Below are positions 23,496 to 30,813 of a stretch of 30,813 nt of DNA, piece after piece (the first letter of the stretch is position 1; each line of letters begins with the position of its first letter). Made by a program: the position numbers and the translations under genes. The DNA is from an uncultured Clostridia bacterium. GTDB taxonomy: Bacteria > Bacillota_A > Clostridia > Oscillospirales > Oscillospiraceae. Under the pieces are notes generated by a model that was given only the letters and a program-made list of their open reading frames with translations, did no database searches and was not told where the DNA came from. The DNA lies in the NCBI GenBank assembly GCA_946059285.1, contig CAMGMW010000001.1, positions 1-30,813 of the forward strand, written 5' to 3'.

Positions 23496-23644
23496 TACGG
23501 ATTCCTGATGAAAAGCTTTCATCAGGAATCCCGTGTGCTGCGCACACTCACATCGTGCTGACGCACGCTGTGCCGTCTTATACAGAATCTGACGCGCCTT
23601 CGGCGCTATAAAAAGATTTAAAGCTTTTTATTAGATTCTAGTAT
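23495..23644. repeat. structured intergenic repeat, copy A
   Basis: This is about 150 bp, starting ATACGGAT at the stop of the fusion gene and ending TAGATTCTAGTAT. From about 23517 to the end it matches copy B (26466-26607) with roughly 85-87% identity by eye. The ends are imperfect inverted repeats (ATAC..GGAT and the complement of ATTCTAGTAT). Internal hairpins include GTGTGC/GCACAC, CGTGC/GCACG and GCGCC/GGCGC, several kept in copy B by matching changes. It has no coding capacity. Confidence 0.75.
23499..23531 (+). terminator. perfect 15-bp hairpin after the acsC-acsE gene
   Basis: GGATTCCTGATGAAA (23499-23513) and its exact complement (23517-23531) have a three-base loop and begin four bases after the stop. 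There is no T-run after it, so it may protect the mRNA end or terminate weakly. Copy B of the repeat lacks this hairpin. Confidence 0.5.
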
Positions 23645-23742
23645 AAAGAACCTCCATCCGGCATCTCCTTCCCAGAGAGGCTGGGCGGTATACCCGAATG
23701 TGCCCGACCTCAGGACCCTACCGCGCAGGATGCATTGCCGTT

Positions 23743-23772
23743 TTGACAAAATGACCGTGCTTCCCGTATGAG
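23743..23772 (+). promoter_or_regulatory. possible promoter of the lipoprotein-acsB pair
   Basis: TTGACA (23743-23748), an 18-bp spacer and TATGAG (23767-23772) give a transcript start about 65 bases before the TTG codon. The surrounding 23645-23844 is GC-rich and foldable, but I recognise no RNA family or gene in it. Confidence 0.4.
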
Positions 23773-23844
23773 CCTTTGGCGCTGCGGACGGCCTGCGCAA
23801 GTGGTGCCCGAGCACATTTCTGAAATGAAAGGAAGAGATGATCC

Positions 23845-24252
23845 TTGAAAAACAGATCCATTTGCAGAAGTTTTCTTGCGGTCCTCCTCATTACTGCGAT
23901 CCTTTTGCTGACCGCCTGCTCTGCGCTGTCGAAGGCCGAGGAGCAGGTTGAAGAAATGCTCGCGGCGATCGCTGCTGATGATCTGGATGAAGCGTATTCC
24001 CTGATGCATCAGGACCTTTCTATGAATCAGGAGGAATTCTCGGCAGCTTTTGCCGGGCTTGTCTCCCTCGTGGACGGCAGGACGCTGGAATCCTATCGGA
24101 TCCAAAGTGTATCAGTGAATCAATCCGGCTCCACGCGAACAGAAGAGGCGATTTATGTCATAACCTTGGAAGACGGAGCGAAATATGAAGTCAGCTATAC
24201 CTTCTGTTCCGATCAATACGGAACGGGCTTTACCGAATTTTCGATCACCTGA
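23845..24252 (+). CDS. small lipoprotein, NTF2-like or DUF-type
   Basis: This 135-residue protein starts at TTG 23845, with AAAGGAAG about ten bases upstream; a nearby ATG at 23838 is out of frame. The signal peptide ends in the lipobox LLTAC (about Cys25). The mature domain of about 110 residues (EEQVEEMLAAIAADDLDEAY, then a long beta stretch) resembles small NTF2-like lipoproteins of Clostridia such as DUF3887/DUF4878 types; that match is a guess from pattern. It lies between the repeat copy A and acsB, 33 bases ahead of acsB. A role in the acetyl-CoA pathway is not evident, and it may be a passenger. Confidence 0.7.
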   Translation: MKNRSICRSFLAVLLITAILLLTACSALSKAEEQVEEMLAAIAADDLDEAYSLMHQDLSMNQEEFSAAFAGLVSLVDGRTLESYRIQSVSVNQSGSTRTEEAIYVITLEDGAKYEVSYTFCSDQYGTGFTEFSIT

Positions 24253-24285
24253 TTCTATCAGTAAAATTTTTTAGGAGGAAACAAC

Positions 24286-26409
24286 ATGAGTGTATTAACC
24301 GATCTCATCTATGGCGGCTCCAATGCTGTCGCCGGCCTGACCGAGGGTGCGGTCAATGATGCCATCGCCAAACACGGCGCTGACAAGGCCATCAGCTTTC
24401 CCGACACAGCTTATTTCTTCCCCACCATCTATGCCGCTACCGGTGTGAAGGTCACCAAACTGGGTGATCTGCCCGCTTGTGTCGGCGTCCTGAAGAGCCT
24501 TATTACCAATCAGGAAGATCTGGGACAGGCGCTCAACGCCGGTCTCGCCACCGCCGTGGGCGCTGAGATCTTGGAAGGCTTAAAGTATGTTGAGGGCGGC
24601 GATCCCTACGCCGACGATTCCGGCATCGGATTCGTGCCTGATCCTGTCATTCGCTCTTTGGGCGTGCCGCTCGTTACAGGGGACATCCCCGGTGTTGCGG
24701 TCGTGCTCGGCAAGGCGGAAAACCCCGAAGATGCGGCAAAGGTTGTCAAGGACTATCAGTCGAAGGGCATCTTGACCTTCCTCGTAGGTGATGTCATTGA
24801 GCAATGTGCTGACTGCGGCGTGAAAATGGGCCTGGACTTCCGTATCGTTCCTCTCGGTCATGATGTGACCTCTGTAATCCATGTTGTTACCGTTGCCATC
24901 CGTGCCGCTCTGATTTTCGGTAACGTACAGCCCGGCGACCTCGGCAGCCTGTTGACATATACGAAGGAAAGAGTCCCCGCTTTTGTCAATACCTTTGGCG
25001 CGATTGACGCTGTTGTTGTTTCCGCGGGCGCGGGCGCGATTGCGCTCGGCTTCCCGGTGGTGGTGGATATCGATCTCGGAGAGAATCAGGTACCCGGCGC
25101 GCTCGAATCCGTCTGTGACCATGCCCTGACCGTTAAGCGTTCCCTGGAGCTGCGCAACATCAAGATCAAGTCCAAGGAGCTGCCGATTCCGGTTGCTTTT
25201 GCAGCGGCATTTGAAGGCGAGATCATCCGCAAGGCGGATGTGCACAACGAGTTCTGGTCAGGCAAGAATGCAACTGCCGAGCTGGTTATGATGGCGGAAA
25301 ACGTCGAGGATCATAAGATCACCATTGTCGGTAAGGATTTGGACTGCGGGGAGAAGAATCTTGCCCTTGCCACGAAGGTCGAGGTTTCCGGCGCAAAGAT
25401 GCAGAGCGATTTCGAGTCCGTCATTGAACGCAAGATCCACGCATGGTTTAACTATATGGAGGGCGTCATGCACACCGGACAGCGCAATCAGGTGCGGCTC
25501 CGCGTTTCCAATGATGCCTATGAAAAGGGTTTGCGTCTGCAGCATTTTGGCGAGGTTCTGTATCATATGATCACTGACGAATTTGACGCAGTGGTCGATA
25601 AATGCCAGATTACATTTATTACCGATGAGGCGGAGGCAGTAAAATTCCGCGATGAGGTTGCCATGCCGCGCTATGCTGCCCGGGATGACCGCCTGTCTTC
25701 CATGACTGACGAGTCCGTGGATCGCTATTATACCTGCATCCTCTGCCAGTCCTTTGCGCCGGCGCACTGCTGCGTGGTCACACCGGAACGGCTTGGACTG
25801 TGCGGCGCGGTGTCATGGCTTGATGCGAAAGCGACCAACGAGTTGAACCCGCAGGGACCCTGCCAGCCCATCTTAAAAGAAGGCTGCATCGATGAGCGCA
25901 CCGGTCGATATGAGGCTGTCGACAAGATGGTCAAGGAGGCGACACACGGCGCGGTCGAGAGTGTGACACTTTATTCGATCCTTGAAGATCCGATGACCTC
26001 TTGCGGCTGCTTCGAATGCATCTGCGGTATCGAGCCGGTATCCAACGGATTTATCGTTGTCAACCGCGAGTACAAGGGAATGACGCCGGTCGGCATGACC
26101 TTCGGTGAGTTGGCTTCCTGCACCGGCGGCGGTGTTCAGACGCCGGGCTACATGGGACACGGACGCCATTTTATCTCCTCGAAGAAGTTCATTGCCGCCG
26201 AAGGCGGTATTGAGCGCATCGTTTGGATGCCGAAGGAATTGAAGGACGACGTTGCCCCGCGTCTGAATAAGACGGCGATGGAGTTGTACGGCATTGAGAA
26301 CTTTGCGGATATGATTGCCGATGAGACTGTCTGCGACGACTGCGAAGCGCTGATGGACTTCCTTGCGGAGAAGAATCATCCGGTGCTTGGCTTAGAGCCG
26401 TTGATGTAA
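24286..26409 (+). CDS. acsB: acetyl-CoA synthase (CODH/ACS alpha subunit)
   Basis: This 707-residue enzyme starts at ATG 24286 after AGGAGG. It joins the methyl group from the corrinoid protein, CO and CoA into acetyl-CoA. The A-cluster ligands are all present: Cys484, Cys487, Cys496 and Cys506 (YYTCILCQSF and the following 20 residues) for the cubane, and Cys573-Gly-Cys575 (TSCGCFECICG) for the distal nickel. Spacing equals that of Moorella AcsB (506/509/518/528/595/597). The protein is about 20 residues shorter than Moorella's. CO dehydrogenase, normally encoded next door as acsA, is not in the window. A terminator follows 24 bases later. Confidence 0.97.
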   Translation: MSVLTDLIYGGSNAVAGLTEGAVNDAIAKHGADKAISFPDTAYFFPTIYAATGVKVTKLGDLPACVGVLKSLITNQEDLGQALNAGLATAVGAEILEGLKYVEGGDPYADDSGIGFVPDPVIRSLGVPLVTGDIPGVAVVLGKAENPEDAAKVVKDYQSKGILTFLVGDVIEQCADCGVKMGLDFRIVPLGHDVTSVIHVVTVAIRAALIFGNVQPGDLGSLLTYTKERVPAFVNTFGAIDAVVVSAGAGAIALGFPVVVDIDLGENQVPGALESVCDHALTVKRSLELRNIKIKSKELPIPVAFAAAFEGEIIRKADVHNEFWSGKNATAELVMMAENVEDHKITIVGKDLDCGEKNLALATKVEVSGAKMQSDFESVIERKIHAWFNYMEGVMHTGQRNQVRLRVSNDAYEKGLRLQHFGEVLYHMITDEFDAVVDKCQITFITDEAEAVKFRDEVAMPRYAARDDRLSSMTDESVDRYYTCILCQSFAPAHCCVVTPERLGLCGAVSWLDAKATNELNPQGPCQPILKEGCIDERTGRYEAVDKMVKEATHGAVESVTLYSILEDPMTSCGCFECICGIEPVSNGFIVVNREYKGMTPVGMTFGELASCTGGGVQTPGYMGHGRHFISSKKFIAAEGGIERIVWMPKELKDDVAPRLNKTAMELYGIENFADMIADETVCDDCEALMDFLAEKNHPVLGLEPLM

Positions 26410-26432
26410 TCCGCGTTTTCCCATAAGGAAAC

Positions 26433-26464
26433 AAACGGGAGGGCGCTTTTGCCCTCCCGTTTTT
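26433..26464 (+). terminator. Rho-independent terminator of acsB
   Basis: AAACGGGAGGGC (26433-26444) and its complement (26451-26462) enclose GCTTTT, and the stem runs directly into TTTT. It is a strong terminator that ends the acsB transcript just before repeat copy B. Confidence 0.92.
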
Positions 26465-26465
26465 G

Positions 26466-26607
26466 ATACGGATCTAAAATATTTAATCAAGAATTCCGAG
26501 TGCTGCGCATACTCACAGCGTGCTGATGCACGCTGTGCCGCCTCATGCAGAATCTGACGCGCCTTCGGCGCTATAAAGCGCTTTAAAGCTTTTTTAGATT
26601 CTAGTAT
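26466..26607. repeat. structured intergenic repeat, copy B
   Basis: This 142-bp partner of copy A starts ATACGGATCTAA and ends TTAGATTCTAGTAT. Its end sequences form imperfect inverted repeats with each other. Internal stems include GCGTGC/GCACGC and GCGCC/GGCGC. It lies between the acsB terminator and the cupin gene, with the same orientation as copy A. Confidence 0.75.
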
Positions 26608-26633
26608 GAACCAAAAGGAAGGAGGAGCATTGC

Positions 26634-26963
26634 ATGAAGATCGATTTTTCCTCCGTGGGAGAGACCGTGATCCCCAACTTTAAAGGCGGGGAGAAAGAGA
26701 CGGCTGCCTGTATGTTTTTTGACGGAGTCAACCGCATCATGCGCGGACGGCTGATTCCGGGGGCATCCATCGGAATGCATTCCCATACAGACTCCAGTGA
26801 GATCATCTACATTCTGAGCGGCACCGCCACTGTGACCACAGACGACGGCGTTGAGACTGTCGGCGCGGGGGAGTGCCATTATTGTCCCAGAGGACATAGC
26901 CATAGCATGAAAAACAACGGTGCAGACGAGCTGACCTTTTTTGCTGTTGTACCGATGCAATAA
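26634..26963 (+). CDS. single-domain cupin protein
   Basis: This 109-residue protein starts at ATG 26634 after AAGGAGGAG. It carries both cupin motifs: GASIGMHSHTDSSEIIYILSG (about residues 43-63, metal ligands His49, His51 and Glu56) and the second motif with CPRGHSHSMKN (about 84-94). It should fold as a small beta-barrel binding a metal ion. Substrate is unknown. It lies between acsB and the RACo gene, 47 bases ahead of the latter, so it may share their transcript; a role in metal or corrinoid handling is speculation. Confidence 0.88.
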   Translation: MKIDFSSVGETVIPNFKGGEKETAACMFFDGVNRIMRGRLIPGASIGMHSHTDSSEIIYILSGTATVTTDDGVETVGAGECHYCPRGHSHSMKNNGADELTFFAVVPMQ

Positions 26964-27010
26964 AAACATCGATTTCGCGCGCTGTGCCGCAGAAAGTATG
27001 AGACATATCC

Positions 27011-28936
27011 ATGTTTGAACTGACCTTTCAATTTGAAAACAACGAAGCGCCGGTGAAAATCGCCGTGTCGCCGGATGAGACCGTCTTGGAAGCTGCGCGA
27101 AAGGCGAATGTTGCCATTGACGCGCCTTGCTCCGGCAACGGCTCGTGCGGAAAGTGCCGCGTTAAGCTGCTCTCCGGCGAGGTTTCGGGGCAGGAAACCA
27201 CGCATATTTCCCGGGAGGAATATGCCGAGGGCTGGCGGCTGTCCTGCTGTATCAGACCGACATCCGATGTGACCGTGCTCGTGCCGGACATTGCCTCCGC
27301 CTACCGCAGCCGCATGAAAACGGCGGATCTGTCCGACGGTGAGGAAATCGCGATTTTCGAGCGGCTTTTGGAAGGCGTACGCGAAGCGGGCATTTCGCTG
27401 ACAAATGGCTTCACGGCGGTTGACCTGACGCTTGATGAGCCGACGCTTGACGATACACTGCCCGATAATGAGCGCCTGATCCGTGCGCTGCTTGCCGCAA
27501 CAGACTGCGAGACGGCGACGCTGCCGTTTTATCCCATGCGCCGTCTGCCGGGGGTGCTGCGTGAGAGCGGCTTTGCCGTCCGCGTGATCGGCGAACGTAA
27601 AGAGAACAGGTTCGATATCTTTGATGTCGTACCGCAGACCGATGCCGCGCCGCTTTGCGGTCTTGCCGTAGACATCGGAACGACGACCGTCTCCGCCGTA
27701 CTGTTCGATTTGAACGGCGGTAGGCTGCTGGCAAAGGCCTCCGGCGGCAACGGTCAAATCCGCTATGGCGCGGACGTAATCAATCGTATCATTGAGCAAG
27801 GGAAACCGGGCGGCAGAAAAAAACTGCAGGATGCCATCATCAAGGAAACATTGCTCCCCCTGATCGCCGCTATGTGTAAGGATGCCGGTGTCTCCGCATC
27901 ACGGATTCTGAGGATGTGTGTTGCCTCAAACACAACGATGAACCATCTGTTTATCGGCGTGGATGCCGCCTCCGTTCGTACCGAACCGTATATCCCTGCA
28001 TTTTTCCATTGGGACGGTCTGCGTGCGCAGGATCTCGGACTGCCCATCCATCCGAACGCCGAAGTACGCATCGCGCCCAACATCGGCTCCTATGTCGGCG
28101 GCGATATCACCGCCGGTACCTTCGCCGGGATGCTTTGGAACAAAGAAGAGCTTTCCCTCTTCATCGATCTTGGCACAAACGGCGAAATCGTGTTCGGAAA
28201 TCGCGACTTTCTCGTCGCCTGTGCCTGTTCCGCGGGACCTGCCTTTGAGGGCGGCGATATTTCCTGCGGCATGCGTGCCACCGACGGCGCAATCGAGGCA
28301 TGTACCATCGACACAGAGACGATGGAGCCGATCTTCAGCGTCATCGGCGAAGCAGGGCAGAAACCGGTCGGTCTGTGCGGCAGCGGTATCATCGACCTGA
28401 TCGCGGAGCTGTTCCGTGCGGGCGTCATCAATGCAAAGGGAATCTTTGTCCGGGACGGCGCGCGGATTGCCCATGACCGCCACGGCTGCGGACGGTATAT
28501 TCTTGCCACACCGGAGGAGTCGGGAACAGGTCGAGAAGTCTCGCTGAACGAGATTGACATTGAGAATTTTATCCGTGCCAAGGGCGCGATCTACTCCGCC
28601 ATCGACACACTGCTGTCTGTAATGGATATGGATGAGTCGGTATTGGAGGGCGTGTATGTCGCGGGCGGCATTGGCAGCGGCATCAATATGAGAAACGCGG
28701 TACGCATCGGAATGTTTCCGAACGTACCGCAGGAACTGTTCCATTATATCGGCAATTCCTCTCTCGCCGGCGCGTATACGATGGCGTTGTCCGATGTAGC
28801 GGCTGTAAAGGCTGACGAGGTCGCACGGAATATGACTTATATGGAGCTATCCACCCATCCGGGCTACATGGATGCCTTTGTTGCCGCCTGCTTCCTGCCT
28901 CACACGGACGCGGACAGGTTCGCCGAGCGACCGTAG
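27011..28936 (+). CDS. reductive activator of corrinoid Fe-S protein (RACo/DUF4445)
   Basis: This 641-residue protein starts at ATG 27011, with only a weak ribosome-binding site. The N-terminal 2Fe-2S ferredoxin domain has Cys40, Cys46 and Cys49 (CSGNGSCGKC) and a fourth ligand at Cys79 or Cys80. A linker of about 100 residues leads to the ASKHA ATPase part with GLAVDIGTTTVSAVLFDL (about 217-234), MCVASNTTMNHLF, FIDLGTNGEIVFGN and VYVAGGIGSG. RACo uses ATP to reduce Co(II) back to Co(I) when the corrinoid protein becomes oxidised, so it repairs the acsC/acsD product. Its length matches the family. DUF3786 follows downstream. Confidence 0.93.
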   Translation: MFELTFQFENNEAPVKIAVSPDETVLEAARKANVAIDAPCSGNGSCGKCRVKLLSGEVSGQETTHISREEYAEGWRLSCCIRPTSDVTVLVPDIASAYRSRMKTADLSDGEEIAIFERLLEGVREAGISLTNGFTAVDLTLDEPTLDDTLPDNERLIRALLAATDCETATLPFYPMRRLPGVLRESGFAVRVIGERKENRFDIFDVVPQTDAAPLCGLAVDIGTTTVSAVLFDLNGGRLLAKASGGNGQIRYGADVINRIIEQGKPGGRKKLQDAIIKETLLPLIAAMCKDAGVSASRILRMCVASNTTMNHLFIGVDAASVRTEPYIPAFFHWDGLRAQDLGLPIHPNAEVRIAPNIGSYVGGDITAGTFAGMLWNKEELSLFIDLGTNGEIVFGNRDFLVACACSAGPAFEGGDISCGMRATDGAIEACTIDTETMEPIFSVIGEAGQKPVGLCGSGIIDLIAELFRAGVINAKGIFVRDGARIAHDRHGCGRYILATPEESGTGREVSLNEIDIENFIRAKGAIYSAIDTLLSVMDMDESVLEGVYVAGGIGSGINMRNAVRIGMFPNVPQELFHYIGNSSLAGAYTMALSDVAAVKADEVARNMTYMELSTHPGYMDAFVAACFLPHTDADRFAERP

Positions 28937-29036
28937 TTGGGCACACTGTAGGTATGCCGCACGGCGTGCATCGGAAACGGGGCGTTCCCTCGCATGGGAG
29001 AAGAAAAGAAGCCGCAAATTCACTTGACCTTTGACT

Positions 29037-29075
29037 GCGGAATACCGGACAGGAGCCAAAAATCCGGAATGCCGC
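29037..29075 (+). other. leader hairpin before the DUF3786 gene
   Basis: GCGGAATACCGGA (29037-29049) and TCCGGAATGCCGC (29063-29075) pair at 11 of 13 positions. The stem ends seven bases before the ribosome-binding site AGGAG and could influence its exposure. Confidence 0.35.
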
Positions 29076-29093
29076 GGGGACAGGAGAAACACT

Positions 29094-29708
29094 GTGCAGA
29101 TAGAAAATCGCAAAGAAGAGATGCCGTTTGCACACTATCGGGCGCTTTTTGCCGCGATGGATGCTGCCGAGGCGGCAAAACGTCTCAATGTACCCTTTGA
29201 AAACGGGGAATTTGAAATCACGATGCTTGGAACAAAATATTATATTGCCCATCCTGAATTTGCCATCCGCGCAGACACGGACGGCATTGCCCTGAAAAAG
29301 CTGCTGGCGCAGACCCTTTTGATGCGCTGCCTGCTGGAAAGCAAAAGCGCTGCGCCGACGGACGAGTTCCTGACGTTTCGGGAGCTGCCATGGGGAGAGG
29401 TTTACATAAAACCGTTCAGCGGTCGAATCCTATCCCATGCGGCTTTTGCCTTTGGCACAAGATTGGAGGCATTCCGCGCTGCGGCGGAAAAACTCGGCGG
29501 GTTTCCGCTGAAGCACGGTGACGCTTCCTATGAATTCCGCTTTTTGGGCGAATACCGCTTGCGGCTCATTCTTTGGGAGGGAGACGACGAGTTCCCGCCC
29601 AACGCGCAGCTCCTCTATACGTCGAATTTTGCCGATGGCTTTACCGCAGAAGACCGTGTGATTGTGGGCGATCTTCTGATCGCCGCCATTAAATCAGCAA
29701 TGGAATAA
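29094..29708 (+). CDS. DUF3786 domain protein
   Basis: This 204-residue protein starts at GTG 29094, seven bases after AGGAG (29082-29086); an open frame from 29031 has no such site. It matches the pattern of DUF3786 proteins: an N-terminal helical part (FAHYRALFAAMDAAEAAKRL), a LGTKYYIAHPEF strand pair, WGEVYIKPFSGRI in the middle and LILWEGDDEFPPNAQLLYTS near the end. It has no signal peptide and few cysteines, so it is cytoplasmic. DUF3786 genes often lie near corrinoid or CO dehydrogenase genes in anaerobes, so it may help in maturation or regulation; the function is unknown. Confidence 0.78.
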   Translation: MQIENRKEEMPFAHYRALFAAMDAAEAAKRLNVPFENGEFEITMLGTKYYIAHPEFAIRADTDGIALKKLLAQTLLMRCLLESKSAAPTDEFLTFRELPWGEVYIKPFSGRILSHAAFAFGTRLEAFRAAAEKLGGFPLKHGDASYEFRFLGEYRLRLILWEGDDEFPPNAQLLYTSNFADGFTAEDRVIVGDLLIAAIKSAME

Positions 29709-29790
29709 ACGAACAATTTTCATGAAAGAATATCGGCGAACGTTACGTCTTGCGCAGCAATAGAATCACATCATACAGCAGGAAACGGTT

Positions 29791-29962
29791 ATGAAAAAGC
29801 AAAGTGCAAAAAAGTGACCAAGCTGCTTTGGCTGCCGTTGTTTTGGCATTGCACAATGCTCCCCGCTGGGCTGATTTTTCAAACGTGACCGCACTGCTTG
29901 GGCGGGCGGAAATGCCGAAGGCGATCTGCGGTGTGCCAAACCGTCAGCCGGGGATAATCTGA
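29791..29962 (+). pseudogene. possible frameshifted small ORF
   Basis: ATG 29791 follows AGGAAACGG and opens MKKQSAKK, then stops. Removing one base from the A6 run just before the stop would open a 56-residue frame to TGA 29960, with a helix-like stretch SDQAALAAVVLALHNAPRWA. This could be a decayed or mis-sequenced small gene. The family is not recognised. The rest of 29709-30007 shows nothing else I can support. Confidence 0.35.
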
Positions 29963-30007
29963 AATTTCGTCAAGACACGGAAAAGGAATGATTCCGTAAA
30001 GTAAACA

Positions 30008-30038
30008 ACCGGGGTCTGAAAAACCTTCAGACCCCGGT
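30008..30038. terminator. bidirectional terminator at the SLH gene end
   Basis: A perfect 13-bp stem, ACCGGGGTCTGAA (30008-30020) and its complement (30026-30038), has loop AAACC. It lies between the plus-strand cluster and the convergent SLH gene; T-runs are modest on both sides. Confidence 0.8.
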
Positions 30039-30064
30039 ATTACGTTTGCTGTCGCTGAAAACAG

Positions 30065-30813
30065 CTAGGCAAACTTTTTTACATAGTTCATGAGGACCTG
30101 CGCGACCTGGGCACGGGTGGCGCTGCTCTGCGGATCGAGCAAGAGCGTTCCGCCACGGGAGACTCCGTTGATCAATCCGTTGGCGGTTGCCCACTGCATT
30201 GCGGTTATTGCCCAGGAGGACACCTTATTTTTGTCGCCAAAGCGGGACCAATCCGGTGTCTGATACGACACGCTTATTTTGCGATAGACGGTATAGCGGT
30301 AGAGGATGACTGCCAACTGCTCACGGGTAACAGGATCGTCAGGGGCAAATTTTCCGCCGCTTACGCCGTTGACGATCCCTTTAGTCGATGCCCAGAGGAC
30401 GGCATCATAGTACCATGCTCTGCTTTTGACATCCGTAAACGGGTTGCTTCCGGAGGCAGCGGGCGAGCCGTTGTGGCGGTACAGCACGGTCACAAGCATG
30501 GCCCTGGTCATAGGCGCATCGGGAGAGAAGGCGTCTGGGGCTGTGCCGGAGAAGAGACCGTTCGAAGTGACGAACTCCACAGCTTTTGCGTACCAAGCTG
30601 TTTCCTTGACATCCTTAAACGGCTCGATGTAATCGACGACCTCGGAGAATTTTGCTTCCAGCGTCACATCCTGTTCCACCATAAACGTATAGGACGCATT
30701 CTTGCTGACGCAGGTGCTGCCCTTGTACCAGCCGTCAAAGCGGTAACCGTCCGCCGCGGTCGCAATGACCTTTGCATTATCGCCCAGATCACGCACGCCC
30801 TCGCCGGTGACCA
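30065..30813 (-). CDS. SLH surface protein, C-terminal part (5' end outside window)
   Basis: The frame is open to the right edge, so only the last 249 residues are seen. It starts within an InlB B-repeat-like unit (GYRFDGWYKGSTCVS, then DVTLEAKF). Three SLH repeats follow: YIEPFKDVKETAWYAKAVEF, NPFTDVKSRAWYYDAVLWAS and the SRFGDKNKVSSWAITAMQWA unit, ending VLMNYVKKFA. These bind secondary cell-wall polymer and anchor the protein at the surface. The internal GTG at 30796 is not a real start because the frame continues upstream. The missing N-terminal part would decide the function. Confidence 0.9.
   Translation of the reverse strand, partial: VTGEGVRDLGDNAKVIATAADGYRFDGWYKGSTCVSKNASYTFMVEQDVTLEAKFSEVVDYIEPFKDVKETAWYAKAVEFVTSNGLFSGTAPDAFSPDAPMTRAMLVTVLYRHNGSPAASGSNPFTDVKSRAWYYDAVLWASTKGIVNGVSGGKFAPDDPVTREQLAVILYRYTVYRKISVSYQTPDWSRFGDKNKVSSWAITAMQWATANGLINGVSRGGTLLLDPQSSATRAQVAQVLMNYVKKFA

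Noticed and set aside
22278..23522. A 414-codon minus-strand open frame opposite the acsC-acsE gene
   Set aside because: It is an antisense shadow, rich in Arg, His and Gly from reversed codons, with no start signal.
23530..23644. A CRISPR array
   Set aside because: The repeated motifs are single hairpins inside one element, not regularly spaced repeats with spacers, and no cas genes are present.
23645..23844. A riboswitch or other named RNA ahead of the lipoprotein gene
   Set aside because: The stretch is foldable, but I could not match conserved cores of the cobalamin, T-box, SAM, SRP or 6S classes.
28994..29200. A 68-codon ORF starting between the RACo and DUF3786 genes
   Set aside because: It has no ribosome-binding site and runs out of frame into DUF3786; the GTG start at 29094 with AGGAG explains the region better.

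Overview
The window looks like chromosomal DNA from a fairly GC-rich member of the Clostridia, probably an Oscillospirales-type gut or rumen bacterium. This rests on strong AGGAGG ribosome-binding sites, sigma-A type promoters (TTGACA-N17-TATAAT), lipoprotein signal peptides, S-layer homology (SLH) proteins, a YtrA-type GntR/ABC operon, and a bacterial Wood-Ljungdahl (acetyl-CoA synthase) gene cluster. The species call is inference only.

Region 1 (1-2713) holds a small secreted protein and, on the minus strand, a GntR-ABC ATPase-ABC permease operon. Its promoter overlaps a perfect 13-bp inverted repeat that is a likely operator. Region 2 (2822-12198) is an alpha-glucan uptake locus: a multidomain surface lipoprotein, a short LacI-type regulator on the opposite strand, a cytoplasmic GH13 neopullulanase-like enzyme, a MalE/MalF/MalG importer without its ATPase, and a GH13 amylase lipoprotein. 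Surface amylase and binding lipoprotein would cut and hold glucan, the importer would bring in oligosaccharides, and the cytoplasmic GH13 would finish hydrolysis.

Region 3 (12232-14938, minus) holds an SLH-anchored cysteine amidase-like protein and an isolated phage-type lysis cassette (amidase, holin, membrane coiled-coil protein) whose genes overlap by 4 bp. Region 4 (15022-18144) is a tightly overlapped operon of a TetR regulator, a flavodoxin-fold oxidoreductase, a DUF308-like membrane protein and a divergent PlsX-like protein. A miniature inverted-repeat element overlaps the 3' end of the last gene.

Region 5 (18182-29708) is the carbonyl/methyl branch of the Wood-Ljungdahl pathway: metF, cooC/acsF, acsD, a single gene fusing acsC and acsE, a small lipoprotein, acsB, a cupin, the corrinoid protein reductive activator (RACo) and a DUF3786 protein. 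No CO dehydrogenase gene is in the window. Two copies of a structured repeat of about 145 bp bracket the lipoprotein-acsB segment. The window ends with a possibly frameshifted small ORF and the C-terminal part of another SLH protein (minus strand).

The most notable items are the AcsC-AcsE fusion, the repeat pair around acsB, the element that supplies the end of the plsX-like gene, and the apparently leaderless lacI-type gene inside the glucan locus.
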